A stretch of DNA of 64,000 nt from Lacticaseibacillus jixianensis (GCF_003946485.1 NZ_RHOJ01000001.1:179999-243998); one strand, 5' to 3'; numbered from the stretch's first letter, positions 52,767-62,438 are shown. Numbers and translations: made by a program. Notes: generated by a model from the letters alone, not told the origin.

Positions 52767-53720
52767 ATGAAGCCGAGCGAGTCACGAAAACGTTATAATC
52801 TCAATCAATGTGCATTGTATTGTTGCCGTTCAAAAAGCAAACTTTTCAAGCTTCTTGGTACTAATGCTCGTGAAATTCGCGATCTCACTAAAAATATGAA
52901 TGAGCAGTACAGTATCTTTGACTTGGAGAAGAAAGGTGGAGGAACTCGGACTGTACATGGCCCTTCACCACTGCTAAAACGAATTCAAAAAACTCTATAT
53001 AAGTATCTTAGAAAAGTCGAGAGACCAAGTTGGCTTATTTCGGGAGAACTGGGAAAGAGCGTAATTGATAATGTTCGTCCCCATCAATTTGCCGGTGACA
53101 TGATAAAATTGGACATCAGTGGCTTTTTTGATAATTGTAAGAGGGAACCAGTTTTTCAATTTTTTCATACTATTTTGAGGCAACCTGGTGATGTTGCCAG
53201 CATATGTACAGAGTTATGTATGTTGAACGGTGCAATCGTTCAAGGATCTCCAACAAGTATGGTTATTGCGTTTTACGCTAATCGAAAAATGCTGGAGGAA
53301 TTGCAGCAACTGGCCTCGGACTTTGGATTGGTATTTACTGTGTATGTCGACGATATTGCGTTTTCTTGTGCGGCTTCTTTTAATGAAGATGCACTGTTAA
53401 GTCGGGCGTGTCAGATTGTAAGGGCATATGGATTTCGCGTAAAAACCAAGAAGGTTCGAGAGTACCCTTTGGAAAAGCCTAAACTTCTAACAGGTATCGT
53501 AATTTCAAAGAAAAACACACTATCAGTGCCGAATCGAGTGAGGAGGACAATACTTGATTCGATGACTAGCTATCGAAAGATGGATGATAGCAATGAAAAA
53601 GAAAAGTTGAGGCAAAGCATGTTGGGAATGATTGCCTCTGCTCAGCAAATCGAACCGGGGATTTTCAATAGCATACGCGGACAACTATTAAGTGACCGGC
53701 GAAAGCAACTTGTGAGTTAG
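52767..53720 (+). CDS. Retron-type reverse transcriptase
   Basis: 317 residues. RT motifs in order: retron motif X as NVRPH (102-106; usual NAxxH), motif A KLDISGFF (Asp 116), QGSPTS (159-164), catalytic YVDD (193-196), and the retron Y-region VTG motif as LTGIVIS (241-247). The retron family uses such RTs to copy part of a structured RNA into multicopy single-stranded DNA joined to it; retrons act in phage defence. It has no maturase or endonuclease domain as in group II introns, and no CRISPR or DGR genes are near. The short C-terminal domain is compatible with msr binding. The codon use and low GC mark it as foreign. Confidence 0.85.
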   Translation: MKPSESRKRYNLNQCALYCCRSKSKLFKLLGTNAREIRDLTKNMNEQYSIFDLEKKGGGTRTVHGPSPLLKRIQKTLYKYLRKVERPSWLISGELGKSVIDNVRPHQFAGDMIKLDISGFFDNCKREPVFQFFHTILRQPGDVASICTELCMLNGAIVQGSPTSMVIAFYANRKMLEELQQLASDFGLVFTVYVDDIAFSCAASFNEDALLSRACQIVRAYGFRVKTKKVREYPLEKPKLLTGIVISKKNTLSVPNRVRRTILDSMTSYRKMDDSNEKEKLRQSMLGMIASAQQIEPGIFNSIRGQLLSDRRKQLVS

Positions 53721-53790
53721 TGATGTATTTAAATCATGAGTGAAATCAATTTGGACAACGACAGATACCGATGTTGGTGGAGGGTAACTA

Positions 53791-56700
53791 ATGAGTAGCA
53801 ACTTTGATTTCTTGCAAGGCAACGAGGATAGTATGGGCTACTTCCGAGCTGCGAACTTCCTTGAACAGGAATACGCAATAGGAAACTATGCGTCCGAGCT
53901 GACCTCTGCGCGCAAGATTGCAGAGAATGTTGTCAAATTTATCCTAGATCAGAACTACATGGACAATGATGCGACGTTCGCGCAGAATCTCAAGACAGTG
54001 AAGTATCACCATCTGTTGAATCAGCAGTTGGTAGATTTGCTGTACGCAATCAAGCAGCCGGGTAATGAAGCGTCACACACACTTGAACAATATAACAAGC
54101 AAGACGGTGTTGCAGCACTGCAACAGGTGATTCAGTTAATGTACTGGTTCGCCAAAACATATTGTGACTATGAAGGTGAGATCCAGCCATTTGTTGAACC
54201 GGCTCAACGAAGTCTGTATACAACATCTGAGCGCCATATGATTTACTCACTTTCAGGGGACAATTCGGATGGCAACTGGCCACGTTATACCGGCCTTGAG
54301 AAGGTGGGCGAAACCACAGCCAGCCAGGATCTTGAGAAAGATTGGTCGCCGAACAGTGATTACCTTCGAAGTGAGGCACATCATCGGATTAGCCAATACA
54401 TGAAGACTTCTGGTGTCCCATACAATCTTGATTGGGTCGAACTAGCGCACCGCAAAGTATCGGATACCTGGTTTGATGATCATGATGTTCACCGGGTCCT
54501 GTTAAAGTCGGGCTTTAAGCGTGACGCGGCGTTTGAGAAGCAAGGGGCAAAAGAGTGGTTTCAGGTTAGTGCCGATCAAGTGAAGCAGGCGATTGCCGCC
54601 GTCAAGAATGGTCGCGAGTCAATTGATGGGCCGGTTCAGGCAACGGGTAAGATTGAGCTACGTCCAGAACAGCAGGATGCAGTTGATAAAACGGCGAATA
54701 CCTTCAAGACCAAGTATAAGATGCTTTGGAACGCGAAGATGCGGTTTGGCAAGACCCTGTCTGCACTGAAACTGATCAAAAAGGAGAACTATGCCAAAGT
54801 CCTGATTATGACGCACCGCCCTGTGGTAGCAGAGGGCTGGTTTGACGACTTCGAAAAAATCGGCATGCCTGAATCAGGATACAAGTATGGTTCTAAACGT
54901 GACCAAGATTTATCTCTGGAGGCACTACAACGTGAAGCGGAGAAATACGTCTACTTCGCAAGTATCCAGGATCTTCGTGGCTCCAAGGCTTTTGGCGGCA
55001 CGGTTGCAGACAAGAACCAACTAGTGAAAGATACTCAATGGGACCTTGTCATCATCGACGAAGCCCATGAAGGAACACAGACAGATCTTGCCCAACAGGT
55101 AATCGATGGTGTTGTCACGCCGAAGTATACGCGGGTGCTGGAACTATCCGGGACACCGTTCAACTTACTCGATCAGTATGATGCGGATGAAGTCTATACA
55201 TGGGACTATGTAATGGAGCAGCAGGCCAAGTATTCCTGGGACAGTGAGCATCCTAATGGTGAGCGCAATCCTTATGTCGGGTTACCGTCTGTTTCGATGT
55301 ACACTTTCGAAATCAAGAATCGGTTCAAGAGTCCGGAATTTCTTGATGACGATAAGTCCTTCAACTTCCGTGAGTTCTTTAAGGTTGACGATGAGACCGG
55401 TAAGTTTGTCTATGCTGATAAGGTGAACAGATTTCTAGATAATATCTCAAGCCGTGATGAACGTTCCAACTATCCGTTCTCAACTTTGGAGTTCCGGAAT
55501 AATTTACGCCACACCCTGTGGCTGATGCCGTCTGTGAAGTCGGCCAAGGCGATGAAGACGGCGCTAGAAAACCATCCAGTGTTTGGTTTCTATAAAATCG
55601 TGAATATCGTTGACAAGGATACAAGCGACAACGTGGTTACGGCTACCGATTCGGATTTGAAGCGGGTAAATGATGCCATTACGGATCACCCGGCCCGTAC
55701 GCACACCATTACGTTGACTGTGCGCAAGATGACCACTGGTGTCACGATTAAGCCGTGGACAGGGGTACTATTCCTTTCGAATACCAATAGTGCCATGCAG
55801 TACTTGCAGGCTGCCTTTCGTGCGCAGACACCTTATGAAGATGAAGAGTTCGGTCGTAAGACGAACTGCTATATTTTTGACTTTGCACCGGACCGTGCTT
55901 TGAAAGTGATGGCAGCGTCTCGGCAGATGAGTACCGGTGTCGGGAAACTGCAAACCTCTGATCAGCGGGCAAAACTCGGTGAGCTGCTGAACTTCCTCCC
56001 AATTATCGGTGAAGAAGGTCAGGGTATGCAGGCGTATCAAGTTGATACGCTGTTGACGCAATTGAAGAAGGTCTATGCTGAAAAAGCGGTTCAGTCCGGC
56101 TTTGATGACGATTCTCTGTACAATGATGAGCTGTTGAAGCTAACCAATTCTGACCTGGAAATGTTCAACGATATCAAGGCGATTGTCGGCCAGAGTAAGG
56201 CTGAAAAGAAGCCGGATACGATTGACGTGAATCATCAGGGCTTAGATGATGAACAGTACGAAAAGGCTATTCAGGCAGAAAAAAAGCCGAAGAAGGAGCG
56301 TTCTGAAGAGGAACAGGCGGATATTGACCGTAAGAATGCGCTCAAGAAACAACGTAAATCGATGATTTCAGTCCTGCGTGGTATCTCAATTCGTATTCCG
56401 ATGATGATTTACGGGATGGATATTGATATCGACCAGAACGTTGACATCAATAAGTTTGTGGATTTGGTTGATGCTCAATCTTGGTCGGAATTCATGCCGC
56501 AAGGGATTACCAAAGACAAGTTCCGTCAGATTTCCAAGTACTATGACCCCGAAGTGTTCATTGAAGCAGGACGCATAATTCGCCATCGCGTAAAGGAACT
56601 AGATCAGCTGGACCCGATTGAGCGAACTTTGCAGATTGCCGATGTTTTCAGTACCTTCAAGAACCCAGACAAGGAAACTGTGCTCACGCCGTGGCGAGTG

Positions 56701-58188
56701 GTTAATATGCAACTCGGTAAGACGATTGGTGGCTACTCCTTCTTTGATGATGCCTATCAGAACTCAACTAAGGATGGCAAACAGATTGCCGAATGGCGCA
56801 CAACGGATCTCACTAATCAGATCTTCAGTAATGATGCTCATATTCTCGAAATAAACTCAAAGACTGGGCTGTACCCACTGTATGTGGCGACTTCACTGTA
56901 TTACCAGGAATTTCAGAAGCTGAATGAAGTTACCGCGGGTAAGTTCTCTGCGCAAGACTTGGAAGATTTATGGGCCGATATTCTTGATCGGAATGTCTTT
57001 GCGGTAGCTAAAACGCCAATGGCAAAGACGATTGCTGAGCGCACGTTAACCGGTTATAAACACTACCAAACGCACATTGTGTATGTAGATGAAATTGTTG
57101 AAACAGCACGGCAAAGTATCGATGCTGGCGTGAAGAAGATTAAGGAGGCGTTCAAGTATATGAAGTTTGATGTAGTGATTGGGAACCCTCCATATCAAGA
57201 GCAGGCTGGAGGGACAAGCTCAAGTGACAAGCCGATTTACCACTTGTTCATGGATATGTCATATGAGCTTGCACCGAAGACAGTTCTTATCACACCAGCC
57301 AGATTCTTGTTTGGTGCAGGTGCCACGCCTAAAGATTGGAATGAGAAGATGCTTAGTGATAAGCATCTGAAAGTGATTTTGTACGAGCAAGACAGTAGCG
57401 CTGTTTTTCCGAGGACTGATATCAAAGGTGGAGTGGTGATTACTCTTCGAGATGAATCTCAGGATTTTGGAGCAATTGAAACGTTCACTGCTTATCCGGA
57501 GTTGCAGTCGATTCTTAAAAAAGTTAGTGGAAACGTTGATGTCACTGGCGATATTCGACAGATTATATACTCTCAAAACAAGCTTAATTTGGATGTGTTG
57601 TACAAAGAGTATCCTGATTCGAAGCAAGAAATTAGTAGCGGCGGGAGAGATCGGCGCTTGGAAAGTAATATCTTCTCAAAACTTCCGATTTTTCATGATT
57701 CCAAAAAAACGGATACCGATCTGAGCATTTTAGGCTTAATCTCAAATAAACGGTTATACAAGTACGTAGATCGAAAATACATTGATCAGGATAGTGAAAA
57801 TCTATACAAATTTAAGGTGATGTTGCCTAAATCAAATGGGAGTGGATTCTTGGGAGAAGCCCTAAGCAGCCCGCTAATTGGAGGCCCAAATGTCGGTTAT
57901 ACTCGATCCTTCATTGGTATCGGCGCATTTGATAGCTTAGAAGAGGCGAAGAACGCACTTAAGTATGTGAAGACAAAATTTGTTCGAATCTTACTGGGAG
58001 TTCTTAAGATCACCCAGGATAATAATCCTGATAAGTGGGCAAAAGTCCCAATTCAAGATTTTTCAAATAACTCCGATATCGATTGGTCTGTTTCTGTGTC
58101 AAGTATCGACGAACAATTATTTAACAAGTATCAGTTTGAAGCTAATGAAATAGACTTTATTCAAAAAAGAGCTCAGGAGATGGACTAA
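53791..58188 (+). CDS. Helicase-methyltransferase fusion (Type IIG/ISP-like defence protein)
   Basis: 1465 residues. About 1-130: helical DUF4145-like N-terminal domain as in type I restriction R subunits. About 290-700: SF2 helicase with Walker A NAKMRFGKT (about 313-321), DEAH in VIIDEAHEG (about 423), motif III ELSGTPF (about 451), and QAAFRAQ as motif VI. About 1015-1300: DNA methyltransferase-like region with NPPYQ (N1131). The SAM-binding motif I is degenerate (EINSKTGLYPLY, about 1020). C-terminal part may hold target recognition. No clear PD-(D/E)xK or other nuclease motif is seen. ATG 53791 with GGTGGAGGG. Its stop overlaps the next start (TAATG). Related in plan to LlaGI-type single-chain enzymes but not a clear match. 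Confidence 0.8.
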   Translation: MSSNFDFLQGNEDSMGYFRAANFLEQEYAIGNYASELTSARKIAENVVKFILDQNYMDNDATFAQNLKTVKYHHLLNQQLVDLLYAIKQPGNEASHTLEQYNKQDGVAALQQVIQLMYWFAKTYCDYEGEIQPFVEPAQRSLYTTSERHMIYSLSGDNSDGNWPRYTGLEKVGETTASQDLEKDWSPNSDYLRSEAHHRISQYMKTSGVPYNLDWVELAHRKVSDTWFDDHDVHRVLLKSGFKRDAAFEKQGAKEWFQVSADQVKQAIAAVKNGRESIDGPVQATGKIELRPEQQDAVDKTANTFKTKYKMLWNAKMRFGKTLSALKLIKKENYAKVLIMTHRPVVAEGWFDDFEKIGMPESGYKYGSKRDQDLSLEALQREAEKYVYFASIQDLRGSKAFGGTVADKNQLVKDTQWDLVIIDEAHEGTQTDLAQQVIDGVVTPKYTRVLELSGTPFNLLDQYDADEVYTWDYVMEQQAKYSWDSEHPNGERNPYVGLPSVSMYTFEIKNRFKSPEFLDDDKSFNFREFFKVDDETGKFVYADKVNRFLDNISSRDERSNYPFSTLEFRNNLRHTLWLMPSVKSAKAMKTALENHPVFGFYKIVNIVDKDTSDNVVTATDSDLKRVNDAITDHPARTHTITLTVRKMTTGVTIKPWTGVLFLSNTNSAMQYLQAAFRAQTPYEDEEFGRKTNCYIFDFAPDRALKVMAASRQMSTGVGKLQTSDQRAKLGELLNFLPIIGEEGQGMQAYQVDTLLTQLKKVYAEKAVQSGFDDDSLYNDELLKLTNSDLEMFNDIKAIVGQSKAEKKPDTIDVNHQGLDDEQYEKAIQAEKKPKKERSEEEQADIDRKNALKKQRKSMISVLRGISIRIPMMIYGMDIDIDQNVDINKFVDLVDAQSWSEFMPQGITKDKFRQISKYYDPEVFIEAGRIIRHRVKELDQLDPIERTLQIADVFSTFKNPDKETVLTPWRVVNMQLGKTIGGYSFFDDAYQNSTKDGKQIAEWRTTDLTNQIFSNDAHILEINSKTGLYPLYVATSLYYQEFQKLNEVTAGKFSAQDLEDLWADILDRNVFAVAKTPMAKTIAERTLTGYKHYQTHIVYVDEIVETARQSIDAGVKKIKEAFKYMKFDVVIGNPPYQEQAGGTSSSDKPIYHLFMDMSYELAPKTVLITPARFLFGAGATPKDWNEKMLSDKHLKVILYEQDSSAVFPRTDIKGGVVITLRDESQDFGAIETFTAYPELQSILKKVSGNVDVTGDIRQIIYSQNKLNLDVLYKEYPDSKQEISSGGRDRRLESNIFSKLPIFHDSKKTDTDLSILGLISNKRLYKYVDRKYIDQDSENLYKFKVMLPKSNGSGFLGEALSSPLIGGPNVGYTRSFIGIGAFDSLEEAKNALKYVKTKFVRILLGVLKITQDNNPDKWAKVPIQDFSNNSDIDWSVSVSSIDEQLFNKYQFEANEIDFIQKRAQEMD

Positions 58189-58904
58189 TGGTGCACGAAC
58201 GACTAATTAAGTCTAGCCAGCGGGTAAAAGCTCATGGAGAAGTTTTCACGCCACATCGTATTGTAAATGAAATGTTAAATCAGCCGGAAATACAACCAGC
58301 TTTGCATTCACTCTCAGCCACATTTCTTGAACCTGCGGCAGGGGAAGGAGCGTTCTTAACCGAGATTCTCTCACGGAAACTGGAACTGGCAAGCCAGATG
58401 AGTAGCCATATAAAAGAGTTTGAGCAGAATGCATTGATAGCTTTGACTTCGCTGTATGGTATCGAATTGTTGGTGGATAATACTGAGCTCTTGGTTACGC
58501 ATATGTATCGAGTGTTTTACCAAGAATACTTGCGGCAACTGAGAAAGTATAATGCGCCTGAGAATAAGAAGGCTGTAAAAAGTGCCTTGACGATTGTTAA
58601 GGCAAACATGGCCCAGGGAAACGCCCTGACTGGTAAGAACAAGAATGGTGATGATATTATCTTTAGCGAGTGGAATATGCTCCCTATGAAGCGAGGTATT
58701 CAAAAGGTTGAACGAATCGAGTATACGCTTGATGCAATAAAGACGGATGGGCCATCACTAGATGGACAGTATCAGAATCATGGCTCTGAGGAAATCTCTT
58801 TGTTTGAAATAGATGAAGACAAAGGTGTAAGTGTTAGCTACAGTTATTCGGTGGTGCCAATATTTGATGTATATCAAGAGTCAAAGATAATGATAGCGGA
58901 TTGA
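58188..58904 (+). CDS. Small N6-methyltransferase-like protein with SAM motif
   Basis: 238 residues. Opening GEVFTPHRIVNEMLN and SAM-binding motif I FLEPAAGEGAFLTEILSRKL (about 46-65) are those of N6-adenine methyltransferases. The catalytic NPPY motif is absent: where it would be expected, the text is IIFSEWNML. The gene overlaps the helicase-methyltransferase gene by one base (TAATG), so equal amounts are made. The large protein has NPPY but lacks a good motif I; the two may form one active site or one complex. Confidence 0.75.
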   Translation: MVHERLIKSSQRVKAHGEVFTPHRIVNEMLNQPEIQPALHSLSATFLEPAAGEGAFLTEILSRKLELASQMSSHIKEFEQNALIALTSLYGIELLVDNTELLVTHMYRVFYQEYLRQLRKYNAPENKKAVKSALTIVKANMAQGNALTGKNKNGDDIIFSEWNMLPMKRGIQKVERIEYTLDAIKTDGPSLDGQYQNHGSEEISLFEIDEDKGVSVSYSYSVVPIFDVYQESKIMIAD

Positions 58905-58939
58905 TTGGAGGGCAAATGAAAATAGTGGAGGATTGAAGT

Positions 58940-60436
58940 GTGAAAGATCTTCGAGAAATAGACAATCTATTGGGAGTTATCTTTGATTCGTCATCACTGG
59001 GGACGGTAGCAGGAATTTTTGTAGCTGTATTATTGCCAACAGTGATTCTACTACTTGAGACGGTACAATCGGATAGTTGGGATCGCGCAGTACTGATAAA
59101 TAAGGTGATCAACTTGCGCCAAGTATTTATTAGCGTGTGTCTAATGGCTGTTCCAACCTTACTTTGGTCTGTGCCGTATCTAAAGTTGCTGCTACTGATA
59201 TGCTATTTGTCCGGATTGGGAACAATGACGCGATTACTATGGATTTCCATAAGATGGCTGATGGACTGGACAGAGTCATCGCAGAATGGAATAAAGTATC
59301 GTCTTCGGCGACAAATGCTGACGGATAACAAGACTGACTCGCGAGAACGGATTAGAGTGTGGCAAAGATTCTTAGCTTCCATGAGTTTGCCTGCTGACAA
59401 ACAAGTTAAAGGCTTTTCTGATGGGGCGCTCTTTTACGAAGTGTTTTTGAAAAACTACTTTGACATGCCATCTTACCGTGAGGAAATCCTCCAAATTACA
59501 ACACGTTATCTTGAGACTGTTTTTTGCATGCCGAGAAGTAATGAACAGGAATTTGTAAATTTTGCATTTACAGAGTTCTTTCGTTGTGTTGATTCTGAAT
59601 CAGAAGCGGCACTCTATTTTTACTGGATGGCCATCTTGGATAGCGAATTTATCCATGCACAGGAAGATGAGAGACGAGTGTCCTTTTTATTTCATGCCAT
59701 TCGGAAGCAGACACCAAGAATCATTGATTCAAAATCTGAATTTAAACTTGAGCTTCTTTCATCCCGACTGTTTAATCTTCTGTTGAAACGAAATCGTGGA
59801 ATTTTGGATGATCATTGGTTAAAGCAAACACCTTGGAAGATAGATTCTCGTCAGGTTTTGGAAAAGAATGTCGCGGGGCGCGCACAATCGCATTTGTTGA
59901 AACAGTTTTGGGAATACGTGACAAAAATAGACGAGTCTGATAGCTCTGGATCAGAGCTGAGAAATAATGGCATGAGACTAGATAATCTTATCGAAGTTAT
60001 TTTTCGGCATGCTAATCCAATCGTAATCCGCCAGATTTATAGTTTATTTCGAATTCAAAATTTCCGTGAATTAGACCAGGACTGGAGTCAAGCAATTCTT
60101 GATAGCATTAATAGAGCACCAATATTTGGTTATTTCTCCAGCAGTCCTGCGATTTGGAGTGATAGCTATTCAATTTCATCAGAAGAATTTTTTCGCCGGG
60201 AGGAAGAAGATACTAGAGCCGAAAGTATTCGTATTTCAATCCTGTCATTGAGATCGTTACGGGCATCTGACACCGGATGGGTAATCCGAAAGGTGCGAGA
60301 TTCGCTGTCAACGCTATCAATAAAATTTAACTCGATTACGAACAATTCAATAATCACCGCCAAGAGTATCCAAGGCTATGTTCGATTGCTGCAAATGGTT
60401 ACGTACGAGGTATATAAAGAGCGTCAGTATGGGTAG
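58940..60436 (+). CDS. Membrane protein of unknown function in the R-M-type operon
   Basis: 498 residues from GTG 58940 (GGAGG about 10 bases upstream). Three hydrophobic segments near the N-terminus (about 18-40, 58-76, 78-97), then a long soluble, mostly helical region of about 390 residues with many aromatic and charged residues (for example PSYREEILQITTRYLETVF). No nuclease, protease or NTPase motif recognised. It follows the small methyltransferase by 35 bases and ends in a terminator, so it belongs to the same operon. Membrane effectors that kill or arrest infected cells are common in defence islands; that role is a guess here. Confidence 0.65.
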   Translation: MKDLREIDNLLGVIFDSSSLGTVAGIFVAVLLPTVILLLETVQSDSWDRAVLINKVINLRQVFISVCLMAVPTLLWSVPYLKLLLLICYLSGLGTMTRLLWISIRWLMDWTESSQNGIKYRLRRQMLTDNKTDSRERIRVWQRFLASMSLPADKQVKGFSDGALFYEVFLKNYFDMPSYREEILQITTRYLETVFCMPRSNEQEFVNFAFTEFFRCVDSESEAALYFYWMAILDSEFIHAQEDERRVSFLFHAIRKQTPRIIDSKSEFKLELLSSRLFNLLLKRNRGILDDHWLKQTPWKIDSRQVLEKNVAGRAQSHLLKQFWEYVTKIDESDSSGSELRNNGMRLDNLIEVIFRHANPIVIRQIYSLFRIQNFRELDQDWSQAILDSINRAPIFGYFSSSPAIWSDSYSISSEEFFRREEEDTRAESIRISILSLRSLRASDTGWVIRKVRDSLSTLSIKFNSITNNSIITAKSIQGYVRLLQMVTYEVYKERQYG

Positions 60437-60488
60437 AGTAGGCTATGACGTTAAACACATTTAATCAGTTTTATATTGAATCAACTTC

Positions 60489-60521
60489 AAAGATCTTCCT
60501 TGATTGTAAGGGAGATCTTTT
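60489..60521 (+). terminator. Terminator of the cargo operon
   Basis: AAAGATCT.CCTT pairs with AAGG.AGATCTTT, ending in T run. Confidence 0.85.
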
Positions 60522-60609
60522 ATTGATTTGTGAGTTGTTACCGACTAATCATTGTTAAGAATGTGTAACAAAAAACGTTTCTGTTTCAAATCGCGTCCTA
60601 CAAACCGTC

Positions 60610-60777
60610 TGTATATGGTGAGAGCGAAAGTTCTCACAGACCTTCCGGAAGGGTCTTGCAACGTATGCCGCCGTGCGCGGCGTGCAGCGCGAAAGCCGCT
60701 AGCGCGAGCGGCAGCGGTCGGCGTTAGCCGGCCGCCACAAGCCCCCGGTCTCTAATAGGGGGGCAAATATTAGAGAC
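60610..60777. promoter_or_regulatory. oriT / double-strand origin-like region
   Basis: A cluster of hairpins: GTGAGA/TCTCAC (about 60618-60638), AGACCTTCCGGAAGGGTCT (about 60639-60657), a GC-rich block (60668-60740) and at its right end CCCCC-N11-GGGGGG (60742-60763) interlocked with the perfect 10-bp repeat GTCTCTAATA / TATTAGAGAC (60748-60757, 60768-60777). The CCCCC...TCTAA.A-GGGGGG pattern resembles the nick region ahead of the relaxase in Tn916-type elements. Confidence 0.55.
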
Positions 60778-60873
60778 AAAATACACGTAAGTAGGACGAA
60801 AGCGCCGGTGGCAAGCCACTCTGCGCACGCAGAAAGGCGGCTTTGCTGTCAGGCTGCTTCGAAAGGAGCTAAC

Positions 60874-62154
60874 ATGCTGAAAGATTTGAACTTAGTCGGC
60901 GGAATGACGAATACCGACTGGCTAAACCAGTTTCATGATGAGATGCGCACGCATAAGATTACTCAAGGTCAATTAGCGAAGACGGCTGATTACAGTCGGT
61001 CGCATTTGAACCAGTTGCTGACAGGGAAGAATCCGATTAACAAGCAAGCGCGATTGCGGTTGACGTTGGCGCTGCGGTCACTGACCGGTCAGAACAACAT
61101 TGACGTCTGTATTGATTATTTGGGTGTTACCTTCAAGTCGCACGACTATGAAGAACTTGTGACAGAGCTGTTCCAGATTAACCTGAATCACTTCAATCTC
61201 AAAGAAGGTGCGCGCTATGGTTACGCGGCAACTTTCAAATGTGGTGAAATCGACGTGTTGCTGTCGCCATATCAAGATGTGAATGCGAACGGTTATGATC
61301 CAAGCGAAGACAGCGGCACGATGATTGAGTTGAAAGGCCAAGGCTGCCGCTATGTTGAATCGTATTTGCGCCAACAGAACCGGACTTGGTACGACTTCTT
61401 GGAGACCTGCATTGCGCTTGACGGTCATTTCACCCGAGTTGACCTCGCCATCAATGATCGCAATGGCTTGCTTGACGTACCAACCTTGATTGAGAAGTGT
61501 GACCGTGATGAATTCACCTCACGTTTTCATGGTTTCCGAGATAATCGCACCAAGCAGTGGAAGGTATCGGGCAGAACCTTGTATCTGGGGTCGCCGCAAA
61601 GTGAAGTGTACTTCTGTATTTACGACAAGGCTTTTGAGCAACACCAGAAGCACCCTGAGATTGCGATTGAAGATCAGCCGATACGGACACGCTTTGAAGT
61701 CCGGTTACGTCGCAAACGCGCCGCTGCGGCAATTAAGAATTTGTTGGCAGAGCATGATCCAGAGAAAGTTGTGTTCGGCATCATCAACCGCTACCTGCGT
61801 TTTTTGACGCCGAGTCACAAAGCGAAGAGTCAGTGGGCGACAGATCCGCGCTGGGATGCTTTCATCGGCAATTATCGCGACAAGCTGCGACTTTCTAACA
61901 ATCCTGAACCATTGAGTTACGCGCACATTACCCGTTGGCTCAAGAAGCAGGTCGCGCCGTCGCTGAAGATGTTGCAGCTGATTGATCAGTACAATGGCAC
62001 TACTGAGCTGAAGGCGATTATTGACGGCGGCAAGTTGACGCAACGCCACTGGGACTTGATTCACCACTATCAGCATCACCGCAACGGCGTTTTGACGGAT
62101 TCAGAACCGAGTGAGACATCAAAAAAGAGCGACTATGCCGACCAAAGCAAGTAG
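60874..62154 (+). CDS. MobT/Rep_trans-type relaxase or replication initiator
   Basis: 426 residues. ATG 60874 is chosen for GAAAGGAG 6-7 bases upstream; the frame is open earlier through the structured region. N-terminal XRE-type HTH (about 15-60: ITQGQLAKTADYSRSHLNQLL), then the Rep_trans/MobT domain with VCIDYLGVTF, TRVDLAINDRNGL and EVYFCIYDKAFEQ, the last with the candidate catalytic Tyr and metal-binding residues. In Tn916-type elements the homologue (Orf20) nicks oriT and starts rolling-circle replication. Next to the oriT-like palindrome. It should give the element mobility with help from a conjugative element. Confidence 0.88.
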   Translation: MLKDLNLVGGMTNTDWLNQFHDEMRTHKITQGQLAKTADYSRSHLNQLLTGKNPINKQARLRLTLALRSLTGQNNIDVCIDYLGVTFKSHDYEELVTELFQINLNHFNLKEGARYGYAATFKCGEIDVLLSPYQDVNANGYDPSEDSGTMIELKGQGCRYVESYLRQQNRTWYDFLETCIALDGHFTRVDLAINDRNGLLDVPTLIEKCDRDEFTSRFHGFRDNRTKQWKVSGRTLYLGSPQSEVYFCIYDKAFEQHQKHPEIAIEDQPIRTRFEVRLRRKRAAAAIKNLLAEHDPEKVVFGIINRYLRFLTPSHKAKSQWATDPRWDAFIGNYRDKLRLSNNPEPLSYAHITRWLKKQVAPSLKMLQLIDQYNGTTELKAIIDGGKLTQRHWDLIHHYQHHRNGVLTDSEPSETSKKSDYADQSK

Positions 62155-62231
62155 TCACCCTTCACAGATAAGATTTGGGTCCTATCTGGTTTGATTATCT
62201 CACTTCAATCAATGAGAAGGAAGTGACGTAA

Positions 62232-62438
62232 TTGGATAAGAGTTTTGTCTGCTATCAAGATCTGATGGCATTAGGTTTTAAGCAGCACACCGCGCGCAAT
62301 ATTATTAGACAAGCGAAGCAAAGGATGGTACAAAAGGGTTATCCCTTGTATCTCAACCGAAACTTAGGGCGCGTGCCGCGTTCTGTCGTTGAGTCCATTC
62401 TCGGGTCACCGATGAATGGAGCTGTTGAGAATGAGTAA
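62232..62438 (+). CDS. DUF3173 protein (excisionase-like partner)
   Basis: 68 residues from TTG 62232 with AGAAGGAAG upstream. Small helical protein: DLMALGFKQHTARNIIRQAKQRMVQKGYPLYLNR and RVPRSVVESILG; this family sits directly before integrases of Tn916-like and related elements and resembles HTH excisionase or recombination directionality factors. It overlaps the integrase start by 8 bases, so both are coupled. Confidence 0.85.
   Translation: MDKSFVCYQDLMALGFKQHTARNIIRQAKQRMVQKGYPLYLNRNLGRVPRSVVESILGSPMNGAVENE

Noticed and set aside
52767..53720. Group II intron or diversity-generating retroelement
   Set aside because: No maturase or endonuclease domain, no intron boundary structures, no template/variable repeat pair; motifs fit retrons better.
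60445..60558. 37-codon ORF after the membrane protein gene
   Set aside because: No ribosome site and it runs through a clear terminator hairpin.
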